NCBI GenBank assembly: GCA_964019135.1
Contig: OZ025256.1
Coordinates: 40,830,035-40,894,034 of the forward strand
From: Arenicola marina
Taxonomy: Eukaryota; Annelida; Polychaeta; Arenicolidae
DNA length: 64,000 nt
Direction: 5' to 3'
A program made the translations under genes and the position numbers. Below the pieces are notes generated by a model. The model saw only the letters and a list, made by a program, of their open reading frames with translations. It ran no database searches and was not told where the DNA came from. Shown here piece by piece: positions 17,808 to 29,424 of the stretch. The first letter of the stretch is position 1. Each line of letters starts with the position of its first letter.

Positions 17808-20800
17808 TCAGCGCTGGCTTTTCCACACTTTGGTGGCGTTGTTCAATTTCTGGCGGATGAGCCCTTTGATTTGCACAACCGTGAGGTGTGCAAATCTCGC
17901 AGCTACATTGTCTGCAAAGAAGATAAGTTCTACATTGTAGATTCTCCTTGACAAGACACACGGCAGGCATGATGTATCTAGATCTATTTAATTGAATAAA
18001 TAGGACCATCTTTTACGTGCAATTCGGGATAATCTCATGGTGCTGTACTTAATACACTTGGACTCGCTTGGGAGCCTTAATATGTCAGTTGGTTGCACCC
18101 TGGCCTTCGATCAACAAGTCCTGCGGGTTCACAAAGCCGGTTTAGCTATAAAGCCCATAATCTAGGCACTTGCTCATACGTATATCCCGCCTCACCATCT
18201 TTTATCATCCCAGGAGGTCTAAGTTAGCCGTCGTGTTGCAGAACACGGGCCTAATTTAAACACTAATAAAACTGAGGTTTGACAGCTATATGCACTCACC
18301 GATCACAGCCTTCAGAGTGCCCTCCTCCATAGCCGGCTTGGCCACCGAGTCCGTCGCACCTGGGCGCGTTGTGCCCGACAGGGAATGGGTGGCCAAGTGC
18401 TCAGTTGTGTACACCGCCTGCAGGAGGTCGTTCACGAACTTCTGGGGTGACGACATGGAGCAGCGGGCCAATACTGACGCGCTTATTGCCTGCAAAAAAA
18501 ATAAGAGTAATTCAATGTATATACGTCAGACCGACGTCATAGACTTCATGCATGGCACGAACGCGTTGATATATCCCAAATGACAAACACACTCTTCCAT
18601 ATCTATTGTACAGAAAACATTCATTCTACTGTCATGCTTCCTTGAATAAAAATAGCGTTTTCAATTGACGTCCACCATTCCTCTTCTATCTAAAATAATA
18701 GTTTAACATTTTACGTAATAGTAAATTTACCGTTTTCTGGCCAACCGGGACTTCCATGGAATCTTCTGGGTCACCACTTGTTGCCTCCTCAAAAGTTGAA
18801 AGTGTGACCGCCTGTTTGGAGGTTGATGGGATCGGCTGACTCATCTGTTTTTTGCTCGGCGACAAAGATCCACGCTCCACAGCTTCCGTGGCCGGCCGAC
18901 TAAGTGTTGGGGATGTGTACTTGACTGACTGCTCCAACACATCCACCAATCTTGGAGCCACTTGAAAAGCAAAACCAGAAATAGGAACAGAAATTAATTA
19001 AAGCAGTTTACACAAGAGTGGTTACCACTAATAAAACCAATCCAATCAGAGACAATCTTTTACTCCCGTGGCTAATGCATCATACTTACATTGTCTGTTA
19101 CTATAAGTATTAAATTTAAAATGACAGTTCCAGGCTCCATCATTTAATTCATCAAAATGTCAGCTGTCGTACGTATAGAGCATTGAAAGAGAGTTTTAAA
19201 TGTGTTCTTCCACAGCTTAATTATATCAGGTGTAGGCCCGGTATCAGAAGTTTGGAGTATACATACATTTAGTCAACCTGATGGTGGAAACAAGAGTTTC
19301 ATTCTCGGCCGTCAAGTTTTTATTCTTCCGCAGTAGTTCTTCGTTAGCGCGCAGTAAATCTTCATTCCTCTTCTTTAGCTGCTTAACCTCACTGAGGAGG
19401 CTCAGGGGTTCATCATCAGATGAAGAGGCCTCTGTCATAGTAAACATCATCATGCCAATGACAATTTGCCACATTTTAATGATGTTTTAAGTGATTTAGA
19501 GATCATGATGTGTCTTTTTTTTTATCTTGTTACACCACACACTAATTGCATGCCACTTGCATATTTATCTTCTCCTTAAATGTGTATCATACATACTGGT
19601 ATTCAACATATTTGCACATATGCATCATAAGGCATTACAGTTTTGCACTTTTCAAATAGTGATAGGGTTTGATCAAATATACAATGCAATCTAAAATATT
19701 ACTTACCAGCACAGTCTGTCTCATTCTGGCTAGTACTTCAGAAGACTTGCTTTCGAGGCGAATTTTCTTAGATGCAGGCCCTTTCTTGCACTCCTGCAAC
19801 TGATCACACCATATATGGTCCCATTAACACGCAGACCACCTTTACTATTTAATTTTGTGTAAAAAAAATTCTAAGAATTTTTTTTATAATGATATAAAAC
19901 TATACATCTACATATTAGTCAAACCAGAGGAATACAGTTCTGGCCATCAGGCCTGCTAGTACTTCCATTTGGCAAGTATCCAAACAGTAACGATAATGTT
20001 TTTCATTTTGGATACATTCATCAGACTGAGATTCATGCAAGGGATGAGATAATTGGCATAGGCTAAATTATCTATAAAGCTACACAGTCTACATTAAAAC
20101 AAGCTTTCTACCATATGGGTATAAAACTTAGACGTAAGACGAAAATAATTTTAATTCTTCTTACACTCTCATCTTCAGAATTTTCATGGCAAATGGCTCT
20201 CTTGACTCGTTTGCCTTTTCCCAGTTCTGGAGTCTTCTTCAGCGCATCCTCGTCTTCTCCCTCAATAAACCTATCACGTCTGTTGCGTAGTCTCTTTGGA
20301 TCATCTGAAGAAAAAGTTTAATGAACAGTTATATCCTGATATTTATCATCCTTAACTGATGACTTCATTTAAATATATTATTTACTTATGATTTAATAAA
20401 TTTCACTTGTTTCAGGGTTATAGTAGGGTCAGCAATCCATGCATGTAAGTGGTATGTAATTTACCAGCACAAAAAAGGAGGATAGCCAATTAATTAATAA
20501 ACCAAGTAGCTTATCTAAGCTACCTAGCAAATTAAATTTATCATGACTAAGCTTAGGTCTACAAGCTAGATCTATATATATAGATCTAGCATAATAAGTT
20601 TAATCTAAAATTTAACAGAATTTCTAATCTAGATCTATATATAAAGTTTAATCCAAAAATTATCAAAAGTAACCAATCTATCCCAATCTATGTAAGCTTA
20701 AGCTTAATAAGTTTATTATAAATTTAAATATAAATTTAGATATAGATCTACCATAATTATGTAAATAGGGTACAAGTTAAATCTAAAATTTACCGTAATT

Positions 20801-21065
20801 ATGCAGCTTTGTAGGTCTAGATCTTATGACTTATCAGTTTATTCTAACTTCTAAGACTTCATGTAATTTCTATAGGGCTTTTAATATACTAACCATGTAT
20901 CAACAGAATCCTTGCTGGACATAACTGTTCTGTTTTTTTTCGCTCGTCCCGCCACTGCACATCTACATCCTGGCCTTCTTCAGGCTTGCCATTCTGGATC
21001 AGATCAATTGATCCCACCTCACACGTCCCATCCTCAAAATGGTACAACGCGTGAGTCGATGGCAT
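17808..21065 (-). CDS. BEN-domain protein, seven exons, carried by the transposon
   Basis: Exons on the minus strand: 21065-20894, 20304-20165, 19793-19707, 19429-19267, 18960-18731, 18489-18300, 17911-17808. All introns have GT..AG borders and phases agree, giving 361 residues. The start is the ATG at 21065 (MPSTHALYHFED); the frame upstream has no ATG. Exon 1 resembles the small N-terminal fold of BEN-type proteins (ALYHFEDGTCEVG, VDVQWRDE). Exon 2 and 3 are basic and acidic tracts, exon 4 is a coiled coil (LKKRNEDLLRANEELL). Exons 6-7 form the BEN domain (SSPQKFVNDLLQAVYTTEHL ... FAHLTVVQIKGLIRQKLN). BEN domains bind DNA, often palindromes, or partner chromatin proteins. It is divergent from the transposase gene. 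Confidence 0.75.
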
Positions 21066-21470
21066 AGTTGCTGTTTCGATTTTTAGAATTTCAACTGTTT
21101 GAACTAAGCTTACTCGTATGCGCGATCCGGATTCAACGGTGCAAAAATTCAAACTGTGAAACTCGCGGGATCTCGGATCCGGATTCGCGTCACAGGACCG
21201 CACTCGTTTTTTTTCTCCTAAACGTTTTGTATTTCAGGAAAGATTAATAGCAGCATAATATTCTATAATAAAGAAAGATATTTTTTAGCTTGTTGTGGAA
21301 TGATCGGCGCGGTTTGGAGTTGTGTTGAAGACTGTTTTATTTCATTTTATGTTTTATTAAAGCGAATTCACTCCGTGTCGAAAATACGAAAACAACTTCC
21401 GGTTGAAAAGAAAGTGCGTTTCGACGCAAGAAATTTGTTTGTATCAGTTAATTTTGACGATGCGACAATA
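21066..21470. promoter_or_regulatory. Divergent promoter region between BEN and transposase genes
   Basis: The two starts face away from each other over about 400 bp (or 235 bp if the transposase begins at the in-frame ATG at 21300). AT-rich around 21240-21295. No core element can be assigned with certainty. The arrangement suggests coordinated expression. Confidence 0.4.
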
Positions 21471-21683
21471 ATGGACGACGGCCGTAAAGGATCTTCGTAT
21501 AAACGGTATTTGTCAGATCCGACTTTGGAAATTCCTAGCTCGACCAAGCATTGGCGAAAAAGGAACGCGCCTCATGCTCATCCAACGCCACCGTTGCCGT
21601 TGGCGTTGGCGTTGTTACCGTGTGAAGATGCTCTGCCTGAAGATCACCAGGCGTTCGACGACAGCAGTGACTCTATTCAGCAG
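21471..21683 (+). CDS. Transposase gene, exon 1
   Basis: The frame starts at ATG 21471 (MDDGRKGSSYKRYLSDPTLEI), chosen because KRYL..P near the N-terminus is usual in this transposase family. An upstream in-frame ATG lies at 21300. The exon ends ATTCAGCAG before the donor GTGAGT at 21684, phase 0. The next exon is 9.8 kb away because a Gypsy element fills the intron. Confidence 0.6.
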
Positions 21684-22387
21684 GTGAGTAAATTATCGTG
21701 GCTCTCATTGTTATAACTGTACAAGGGGCATGCTATTCAGTTCCATTGGGGGGGGGGAGCTGTGCAAGAGTCATTTATTGAAATTCGCCCCGGAAACTGT
21801 CATAACAATGAAACTTCCGATTTACAAGAACATATTAACTGATTTGCATGAAAAAAAACTTGCTGTGGGAACTTCAAGTCACCGCCCGATAACTGTATAG
21901 CAACTCACCCTTCCTGAGACACTTGAGATTACACAATAAGTAAATGTTACTTTGTTGCACTTTGAAGCAGCAGATCGGCTTGATGGCGCCATTCACCATT
22001 TACTATTTACATACCTGTGAGATGCCATAGGTTTGAATTCCTTTGTCATGTTTTATCAGTTACTCTGTTTTAAATTATTGATGCATACCTAAAGTTACAC
22101 AAAGACAAAGTGAACTTGAAATCAATTGATGCCAATTTTGGTTATTTGCACGAAAGAAAACGTCTCTGAGCAGCAGCAACACTTGCGCATGCAAAGTTGC
22201 ATACAATCTAGGTACCCTCGTGAAATGATGCATTGGACTTTTCCAACTTGATCTAGATTTTCAACTAATAAGGTGGCAGCAGGATGACCTTCACCTTCGT
22301 ATAACTTACAAGATAACTGTCAAACCAACATTGTCTGCTCTATTGATTAACATGGCAGGTCATGTATTGTGAGGATATGAATCACAT
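21684..22387. other. Transposase intron 1, left part
   Basis: Non-coding, with a run of nine G at 21749-21758. Ends with ACAT, the left copy of the Gypsy target duplication. Confidence 0.5.
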
Positions 22388-23121
22388 TGTAAAAATGCCA
22401 TTCTTCAGCCCGGCGTGAAGAGTTTTACAAAAATAAATATTAAACGATTCCAAGTTCGAAAAATAACAAAAGACAAGAAAGTCTAATGTGAGTTGCGATC
22501 TGAGGCCAGGCGATCGACAAACTGCCCGCCTGTTTATTTGGTGCTTCTTATATACGGCTGTACATGGGCTACATTTGGTCACATGACCATGGACAATTCC
22601 ATGCCCCCCCCACCCCTCTTTTACGGGGGTCTCGGGAGCACGTGATGGTGGCAGGCAAAGTGCGCCCACCAGGCCTTGCTTATGAAATCTAGTGTCTGTA
22701 TATAAAACTAGCATTAGGTCACTCTAACCCAGCGGTTCACCCCAACCCACTTGGCCCTATTGTTCCCCAAAATATCGAACAACAGCTGTTGCTTAATCAT
22801 GTGATAGTCACGAGCATTGAGCCGCAACCAAAGACGCGAGGACAATATCCAAGGTCATGTCCTGGCCTCTCTGAGACTGTGACCCAGCCGTGGCGACCCG
22901 ACTTACTTAATACTCTCACCATTCCACTATAAACACTGGCTTATGTAAAGGGTTGTTTTCGTCGAGCGTATACTCTTATCTGAGATAACCAAAGGTCAGC
23001 CACAGCGAGCGTCAGAAAACGCTAAGCTTCGTAAACCGTAAGGGGGTTGAGTATGGTAAAATAAAATAAAATAAAATAAAACATTCGATATACTAAAATA
23101 CCTGAAGGAGCACATTTTACA
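22388..23121 (-). repeat. 3' LTR of Gypsy element
   Basis: 734 bp, TGTAAAAATG ... CATTTTACA on the plus strand. Contains (AAAAT)n near 23059-23080. Confidence 0.92.
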
Positions 23122-23320
23122 ATTCCTCCATCACCAAAATGTTTTTCTCCATAGAAAAACTTACAGTCATAACGCCTTAATCTCAAAAACATCAACGGTG
23201 AATATTATATAACCGTAAGTATTACTCAATTACGCAAATGTTGCATAGCCGCAGATATTAAACATAACATGAAAATCGAAGTAGCTATTTGTACTTCCGG
23301 TAATGTCACAATGGTTAGAG

Positions 23321-25138
23321 TCACTTCGATGCGAGCGGGATCTTGGGTGGCGATAAGGTAGGGTGACTCTTAAACACTTCATTGAATACTCGTTGTACGC
23401 CAGCTTCCACAGTTTCTCGTGTCGGTACCGCGGGTGACGTCACTGGGTCGTCGGCTTCCGTGGCTTTCCCCGGAGAACTGGATGTGGACATACCGACGAC
23501 TGTGCTGTCAACGGACGCCGCGCCGCGCCCCTCACCGGATGTTGTGACGAAGCAGGCCGTCGGCTCAGCTGGAATCGCTGAGGCCATTGACCTGCCTCGA
23601 AGGCAAAGAGCGTGACAGCGACCCCGCAGGTTCCAAGCGGCCCACAGCAACAATATGGCCGCCACGATGCAGGACACAGCCGCCACCCACCACCAGGTAG
23701 GTGATGGCCGCTGATGCCACTGTGGGGGCGGCAGAGGTTGCAGATTACGGACATCCGCCAACTTGTTGAATCTCACCGTGGCAGCGGTTTCCAGAGGCGC
23801 CATGTGGAGTTGTTGGACCCAGTCGACATTTGGCCGCAGACTGATGTTGACCTGATGCCATTCCAGGACCAGGCCGACAGTGTGGACCTGCACGCCCACC
23901 TGGGTGTACGGCCCGATCTCCAGCTCACATCCACCAGGGACGGGGATGGACCATGCCCCGGCTGTCAGTTGACCAGTCCGTCCCGATCTTCCCAGGCAAT
24001 GCCAGGAATACTCCGTCACGTCGGGAGTGGACACCAGCATCTCTGCACCTGCAACGGCTGCCCAGAATTTAGTTCCCGAGCTCACCTTTATTAGACAACG
24101 TTCTGTCCGATGACCACCGGAAATGAGTTCTCGTTCGCACGGAAAACCATCCAGCATGACGACTGTGGGGTCACAGATCACCGGATGACGACCCACGCAG
24201 ACAGCCGGTTGAAAGGCCCTCCCACTGGCTGTGTTGATGGCTATGACGGGGGATAGTTGGATCCGACCTGTCATATTTCCTAGGGGCATGGGGATGGCCT
24301 GCAATTTATATTGGATGTACAGGTCAGGACCAGGTATTGGAATGGTAGCCATATACACTAACCGGTCGGTTTCCGCCCATCTGGGTTCTACGCTGGCGAA
24401 CTGGTAATACCATTCCAGGGGGATGACCGTCGCGGTTTCCGTGAGCAACCGGCGCAGGTAGGCGGCAGGGAAGATCTCTTCCGTTAGGACCTGCCGCTCC
24501 AGCGCCATCCTCGCCCTCGTCCAGCGGTCCTCCTCGCGGTCACGCTGGTAGGCGGCCCGCTCCAGGTCGCTTATGGCCTCGATGAGTCGCAGCCGCTGGT
24601 CGGTTCCCCGAACAACATCACCCACGTGCCTTGTTAGGTAATTCAGGTTACGAGTGTTAACATTAATGGCCGCCACAGAATCGTTTACAACCGCTACTAA
24701 GTTCTGCATGTCCAAATATAATGCCTGTTGATGTTGTGCGCTCTTTTTAATATAATTACGCAGCTCCTCAACCTCGGCCTCTGTCGCCGTGCCAAATAGT
24801 TGGTGACTTAAATCACCAACAAAATTAAGTAACCCCCGCTTTTTCCGCATCGTTGTGTTAGCAGTGGCGTGCCAACGAAAGGCCAACGGACGTTCCCTGA
24901 TGGCCAACAGCCGTCCATGGTATTGGTCCCTCATACTCTGGGGAATGGCGGCTGTTTGTACCATTCCTTCAAGTGTCTGGAGGACGTTATCAATGTCACT
25001 AGAGGGGGTTTCCATGGAAACTAGAACCTTCCACTCCGCGGTCTTCACGTAGACGTAATCTTCCTTTGCGACGCGCACGCCCACGGGAAGTTGGGTCGGT
25101 TCGAGGCCAGCCACTGACGCGAGGCACAGGGAAGTCAT
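23321..25138 (-). CDS. env: Envelope glycoprotein of Gypsy element
   Basis: The frame is open from 25186 but begins with GTG. The first ATG is at 25138 and opens a signal-peptide-like MTSLCLASVAG, so it is chosen. Just upstream, CTCTACTTTCAG ending at 25157 is a good splice acceptor, consistent with errantivirus env being made from a spliced RNA. Visible features are a furin-type site RKKR followed by a hydrophobic GLLNFVGDL fusion-peptide-like segment, a conserved LFGTATEAEVEEL helix, and one membrane span about 100 residues before the end (WWWVAAVSCIVAAILLLW). This fits the F-like Env of insect and other invertebrate errantiviruses. The C-terminal tail is unusually long at about 100 residues. 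The frame looks intact. Confidence 0.85.
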   Translation of the reverse strand: MTSLCLASVAGLEPTQLPVGVRVAKEDYVYVKTAEWKVLVSMETPSSDIDNVLQTLEGMVQTAAIPQSMRDQYHGRLLAIRERPLAFRWHATANTTMRKKRGLLNFVGDLSHQLFGTATEAEVEELRNYIKKSAQHQQALYLDMQNLVAVVNDSVAAINVNTRNLNYLTRHVGDVVRGTDQRLRLIEAISDLERAAYQRDREEDRWTRARMALERQVLTEEIFPAAYLRRLLTETATVIPLEWYYQFASVEPRWAETDRLVYMATIPIPGPDLYIQYKLQAIPMPLGNMTGRIQLSPVIAINTASGRAFQPAVCVGRHPVICDPTVVMLDGFPCERELISGGHRTERCLIKVSSGTKFWAAVAGAEMLVSTPDVTEYSWHCLGRSGRTGQLTAGAWSIPVPGGCELEIGPYTQVGVQVHTVGLVLEWHQVNISLRPNVDWVQQLHMAPLETAATVRFNKLADVRNLQPLPPPQWHQRPSPTWWWVAAVSCIVAAILLLWAAWNLRGRCHALCLRGRSMASAIPAEPTACFVTTSGEGRGAASVDSTVVGMSTSSSPGKATEADDPVTSPAVPTRETVEAGVQRVFNEVFKSHPTLSPPKIPLASK

Positions 25139-25186
25139 CACCAGGAGCCGCACCAACTGAAAGTAGAGCGAAAACACACCCACCAC

Positions 25187-28100
25187 TCACAACCGCCGCT
25201 TAATCTTCCTCCTGGGACGTGGCCTGACACGAATGCCAGCTGGGGCTAACCTTAATCTCACTCTATTTACCGACTGCTCTTTACCCCTCCTATCCCTAAT
25301 CTTAATAACAGGCCCAGTTACCTTTACTATACGATAACCTGGGTCCCATCGCGTTGTAAACGTCAATCGATCGGGTGGCGCTTTGAGCAGTACGGACTGC
25401 CCGACCCGGAAGGCGGGGCCAGTCTCTTCAGACAGCCGTTTCCGGTTATACTTCCGGCCATCGTCTGTTTCGATTTGGGCACGCACCTGGGCTTCTTCCA
25501 GATCGCGTAACCACTGGACGCTAGGTGCACCGTCGGCATGGGTAGAAACCGGGAGAATCGCATCCCGGCCATACACCACATAGTATGGTGTATACCCAGT
25601 CACCCCTGGTGTCGTCCTGAGTGCCAGGAGGACACTCGGTAGGACCTCCTCCCACCGCCGCGGTTGATTGCGAACCGCTTTCTCAATCGCAGACTTGAGA
25701 GTCCGGTTGGTCCTCTCGACCTTCCCGTTCGCCTGGGGATGTAAGGCGGTCGTTGTCCTGTGTTCAATGCCTGCAGCGCTGAACCAGGCCGCCATTTGAC
25801 GGTTCCGGAACTCTCCACCATTGTCAGTTATGACAATGGCGGGGCAACCGTGCCTACCCACGACAGCCACCTGCCACGCCCTTTGAACTTCTGCCGCCGA
25901 TTTGGAAGGGATGGGCTCTACCTCAGGCCACCCGCTTAAGTAATCCACAACTACCAAAGCATACCTGTTTCCCTTTTCTGATTCAACGAATGGGCCAATC
26001 AGATCCATCCCCACCATCTCGAAGGGGAAAGATGAGATGGGTATCTCCCCCATGCGATTTTTGTTAACTTTGCGCGAATGTACCGCACACGTGCCACAAC
26101 GATCTACCCATCCTTCTACATCTTTCCGGAGCCCTGGCCAGTAATAATATGGTTTAATTCGCAGGTATGTTTTCAGGGCCCCCATATGTCCTGCTTCATT
26201 GTGGGCGCGCTCATCTATACGGCGCCGCCCACCACCTGCCTGCGGAACTACAAGCCGCGGCAGTTCATTCCGTGACATTCCTTCAACGGAATATAAAAGT
26301 CCATCAATGAGTAATGACTCACCTGTATCAGACTCTTCCTGGGCTTCCTCCCAGGCCGCGAGGAACTCAGCCTTCTGAGAGAGTGCAAGCGACCGACTGC
26401 GCAATCGGTCGGCTCGCAGCAGCCGCTCTCTCAGCGCCTTCTCGCTGGCGGTCCAACCAAAGGCCGCCATGCAGGGTCCTTGACCCTCATTGGCTTCCTG
26501 ACCTACCTGACCGCCCTCTTGGCTCTCGGATGCCTTGATCCGTGAGAGCATGTCGGCCCTTATATTATTAGGACCCGCACGATATTTAATTTTGGCACCG
26601 TACTCCGCTATTAACACTGCCCATCTCTGAATTTTAGTATTGTTCATTTCCTTAGTAAATAAACAAAGCAGCGGTTTATGGTCAGTGTATACCGTAACAT
26701 CTTCCCCATAAATGTACGGACGGAGTTTGCATAAAGCATAGACGACTGCATATGCTTCTTTCTCAATCGCGGCCCATCTGAGCTGTGCTCCGGAGAGTTG
26801 GTGGGAGATATAATGTACGACCCGTTCTACTCCCACCTCATCTTCCTGGACCAGGATCCCACCTATGGCGTACCCACACGCATCCGTGTAGAGCTTATAG
26901 GGGTGACCAACCCGAGGGTAGGCCATCACCCGGTCCGACGTGAGCACAGACTTCAGCCTCTGAAAAGATTCCCGCTCCTCCTGGCCAAAGATGAACGGTA
27001 CCCCTTTTCGAGTCAGAGCCACGAGAGGCGCTGCTGTTTTGGCGTAGTGTGGCATACACTGACGGTAGTAACCGGTCATGCCAAGGAAAGATCTAATCTC
27101 TTTGACGTCAGTGGGCTCCGGGAGGTCGCTGATAACCTGGCACTTATCCGCGATCGGCCGGACGCCTGCCGCCGATACAACGTACCCTAATAATTCCACT
27201 TCCGGCAGGCGAAACTTACATTTTGTTTCCTTGACCTTCAAACCTGCCTTAGCGAGGCGGGATAGCACCGCCCTTACGTCTGCCTCATGCCGCTCCAGTG
27301 ATGGAGAGAAGATGATTATATCATCGATATAGACCATACATAACTTACCAATGAGTCCACTCAATACCTTATTCATGGTGCGTTGGAAATTTGGTGGTCC
27401 GTTTGACAGTCCCATTGGCATGCGGACAAACTCAAACAACCCCAGATGACACGCAAATGCTGTCTTTGAAATGTCGTGTTTATCGACGGGAATTTGCCAG
27501 TAACCTGCCTTTAAGTCTATGACAGAGAATACTGTACTACCCCTAAGTTGGTCGAATATTTCTTGAATATTCGGAAGAGGATATCGATCTTTAACCGTGA
27601 CCGAATTGAGCTTCCGGTAATCAACACAAAAACGGGTGGACCCATCCTTCTTAGGCACAAGGGTGACTGGTGATGCCCAGGGGCTGGAACTAGGGCGAAT
27701 AACTCCTAAACGAAGCATATCCTCCACTTCCTTTTCTATGACCTCAAGCTTGCTTAATGGGACACGGTAAGCCCTTTGTTTAATTGGAGGACTAGTGGTT
27801 TCGATCTTTATAGGATCCAAGGCACAATAACCAAGGGGTGATTCCTCATCAGCAAATACAAAGGGATATTCCTTCATATAAATTGAATGCAATTCATTAA
27901 TTTGCCCCTGTTTTAGGTCTGCCTTGCCTAACGAGAATAAACGACCAAAGAAAGAGAAAACACGTGTTTTAACATTGACCTGGGCTTCACCTTCACGTAA
28001 CAAATCCATCCCGAAAACAATATCAAAGTTCAAATTTCGGATAACAATAAACTGCCGGCGTACACCGAGAAACGGAATATCCAGTACAGTCGTACCTACG

Positions 28101-28231
28101 GCTTCTAATACTTCCCCTCCCGGGCCGCAAAGGCTCGGGGCTGATCGTAAGATCTCACCACCGGCTATGGCTGTCCATAACTCATAACTGACAGCAGATC
28201 TACAAGCACCTGTGTCTATCAAGGCAGACAC
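25187..28231 (-). CDS. pol: Pol polyprotein: protease, RT, RNase H, integrase
   Basis: At least 1014 residues, open a few codons upstream and overlapping the gag end in the -1 frame, so translation by -1 frameshift is likely. Domains in order: aspartic protease (ALIDTGA at residues 3-9), RT with YIDD at about 301, RNase H beginning at TDACGYAIGG (about 449), integrase with an HHCC zinc motif (HNEAGHMG ... CGTC), catalytic D in VGMDLIGPF, D in VITDNGGEF and E in VERTNRTLK, and a GPY/F-like C-terminal module (WDPGYRIVKVTGP). All key residues are present. The stop is immediately before the env frame. Confidence 0.95.
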   Translation of the reverse strand: MSALIDTGACRSAVSYELWTAIAGGEILRSAPSLCGPGGEVLEAVGTTVLDIPFLGVRRQFIVIRNLNFDIVFGMDLLREGEAQVNVKTRVFSFFGRLFSLGKADLKQGQINELHSIYMKEYPFVFADEESPLGYCALDPIKIETTSPPIKQRAYRVPLSKLEVIEKEVEDMLRLGVIRPSSSPWASPVTLVPKKDGSTRFCVDYRKLNSVTVKDRYPLPNIQEIFDQLRGSTVFSVIDLKAGYWQIPVDKHDISKTAFACHLGLFEFVRMPMGLSNGPPNFQRTMNKVLSGLIGKLCMVYIDDIIIFSPSLERHEADVRAVLSRLAKAGLKVKETKCKFRLPEVELLGYVVSAAGVRPIADKCQVISDLPEPTDVKEIRSFLGMTGYYRQCMPHYAKTAAPLVALTRKGVPFIFGQEERESFQRLKSVLTSDRVMAYPRVGHPYKLYTDACGYAIGGILVQEDEVGVERVVHYISHQLSGAQLRWAAIEKEAYAVVYALCKLRPYIYGEDVTVYTDHKPLLCLFTKEMNNTKIQRWAVLIAEYGAKIKYRAGPNNIRADMLSRIKASESQEGGQVGQEANEGQGPCMAAFGWTASEKALRERLLRADRLRSRSLALSQKAEFLAAWEEAQEESDTGESLLIDGLLYSVEGMSRNELPRLVVPQAGGGRRRIDERAHNEAGHMGALKTYLRIKPYYYWPGLRKDVEGWVDRCGTCAVHSRKVNKNRMGEIPISSFPFEMVGMDLIGPFVESEKGNRYALVVVDYLSGWPEVEPIPSKSAAEVQRAWQVAVVGRHGCPAIVITDNGGEFRNRQMAAWFSAAGIEHRTTTALHPQANGKVERTNRTLKSAIEKAVRNQPRRWEEVLPSVLLALRTTPGVTGYTPYYVVYGRDAILPVSTHADGAPSVQWLRDLEEAQVRAQIETDDGRKYNRKRLSEETGPAFRVGQSVLLKAPPDRLTFTTRWDPGYRIVKVTGPVIKIRDRRGKEQSVNRVRLRLAPAGIRVRPRPRRKIKRRL

Positions 28232-28260
28232 TTTCTTAATGCCCTGGTGTCCCGATATCC

Positions 28261-29343
28261 CTATTGAGATTGTGGGGCACCAGGAGCTCGGAAGTCCCCC
28301 GATTGTGTTTTACAATCTCGCCGGAAATGCCCGACTTCCCCACATCCAAAACATGTAACATGCCTGCCTCCTCCAGTACCTCCAGTATATCGTTTGGGGG
28401 TTCCCCCATGCACATTACCCCGAGCTTCTAGTTTGGCTAATCTAGTCATAATTTTCTCAAGGGCGGTTGATAATGGCACGGTGTTTTCGCCTACCTGATT
28501 GATGGTGCCGGCCGGTCTCTTGCTCCTTCCCCGCAGCGCCAGCATCTGATCCTCCACCGCCATAAAGTTTTCCATAAGAGTCTGGATCCCGTCCAGCGTA
28601 GGGTCCCGCATAGCGAAGAGTTGTCGCGCCAGCTTGTCATTTCCGACAGCCTGAGCGAGAGCCGGGATCATACTCCGCCTCAGATCATCGGGACCGACGT
28701 CTGGCAGGGCCTCCCGGAGGGTTATCTGAAATCTTCGCCAAAACACGGCAATAGATTCATCGGCAAACCTCCGCATGGCCATCAGCTCTGTAAAGGCCCG
28801 CCGCTCTTCGTCCCCCGACACAAACTGTCGAACAAGACCAGGGCGGATGTTGATCCAGGCCGCCTGACCTGGGCGGTACCCCTCCAACAGACCGAGGAGC
28901 GCCCGCTTGAGCTCCCCACGTGCTGTCACCAAGGCCACCTCCAGACCCGCACCTGGTACTTGCCTTTCCGATGCGTCGATCTCCCGGATCCACTCCCGGG
29001 AGACCTGCTCGCTCTCGCCGCCGCATGGGATGATACGCGACCAGAGCTTCTTTTCTTGGCGCGCTAGCCGGGCGTCGGCCAGCAGCTGCGCCTGGGATGC
29101 GATGAGGGCGTCGGCGATCTCCCTCGCGCCCGCAACAGCGACATGGTCCGGGGCTGCCATGGCTGGGGCAGGACCTCCTACCACCACGTCCTGTTGCGCC
29201 CCTTGTAAGGCAAGGAGTGCCTGCGCCGCCGCTGCGTGTGCCGCTGCCGCCGCTGCGTCTGCCGCCGCTGCGTCTGCTGCGTCCGCGTCTGCTCCTGCCA
29301 CATCAGCCGCTGCCGCCTGTCCCGCTACTGGCACACCATTCAT
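28261..29343 (-). CDS. gag: Gag polyprotein of Gypsy element
   Basis: 360 residues from the ATG at 29343, about 80 bp after the 5' LTR. The N-terminus is an alanine-rich run (AAADAAAAAAHAAAAQ), followed by a capsid-like helical region (FWRRFQITLREALPDVG) and one zinc knuckle CFGCGEVGHFRRDC near the end. TAG ends the frame at 28261 within the pol overlap. Confidence 0.9.
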   Translation of the reverse strand: MNGVPVAGQAAAADVAGADADAADAAAADAAAAAAHAAAAQALLALQGAQQDVVVGGPAPAMAAPDHVAVAGAREIADALIASQAQLLADARLARQEKKLWSRIIPCGGESEQVSREWIREIDASERQVPGAGLEVALVTARGELKRALLGLLEGYRPGQAAWINIRPGLVRQFVSGDEERRAFTELMAMRRFADESIAVFWRRFQITLREALPDVGPDDLRRSMIPALAQAVGNDKLARQLFAMRDPTLDGIQTLMENFMAVEDQMLALRGRSKRPAGTINQVGENTVPLSTALEKIMTRLAKLEARGNVHGGTPKRYTGGTGGGRHVTCFGCGEVGHFRRDCKTQSGDFRAPGAPQSQ

Positions 29344-29403
29344 GATATGTGAAGAACCATTGAAAAGTCAAAACGTAATATGGAAAACTAATTTTAAAAT
29401 AGA

Positions 29404-29424
29404 TCCTGGCAAAGCTCGCCAATT
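29404..29424 (-). other. Primer-binding site of Gypsy element
   Basis: TTGGCGAGCTTTGCCAGG directly beside the 5' LTR. A close match recurs at 38161-38176 next to an eroded element. Confidence 0.65.
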
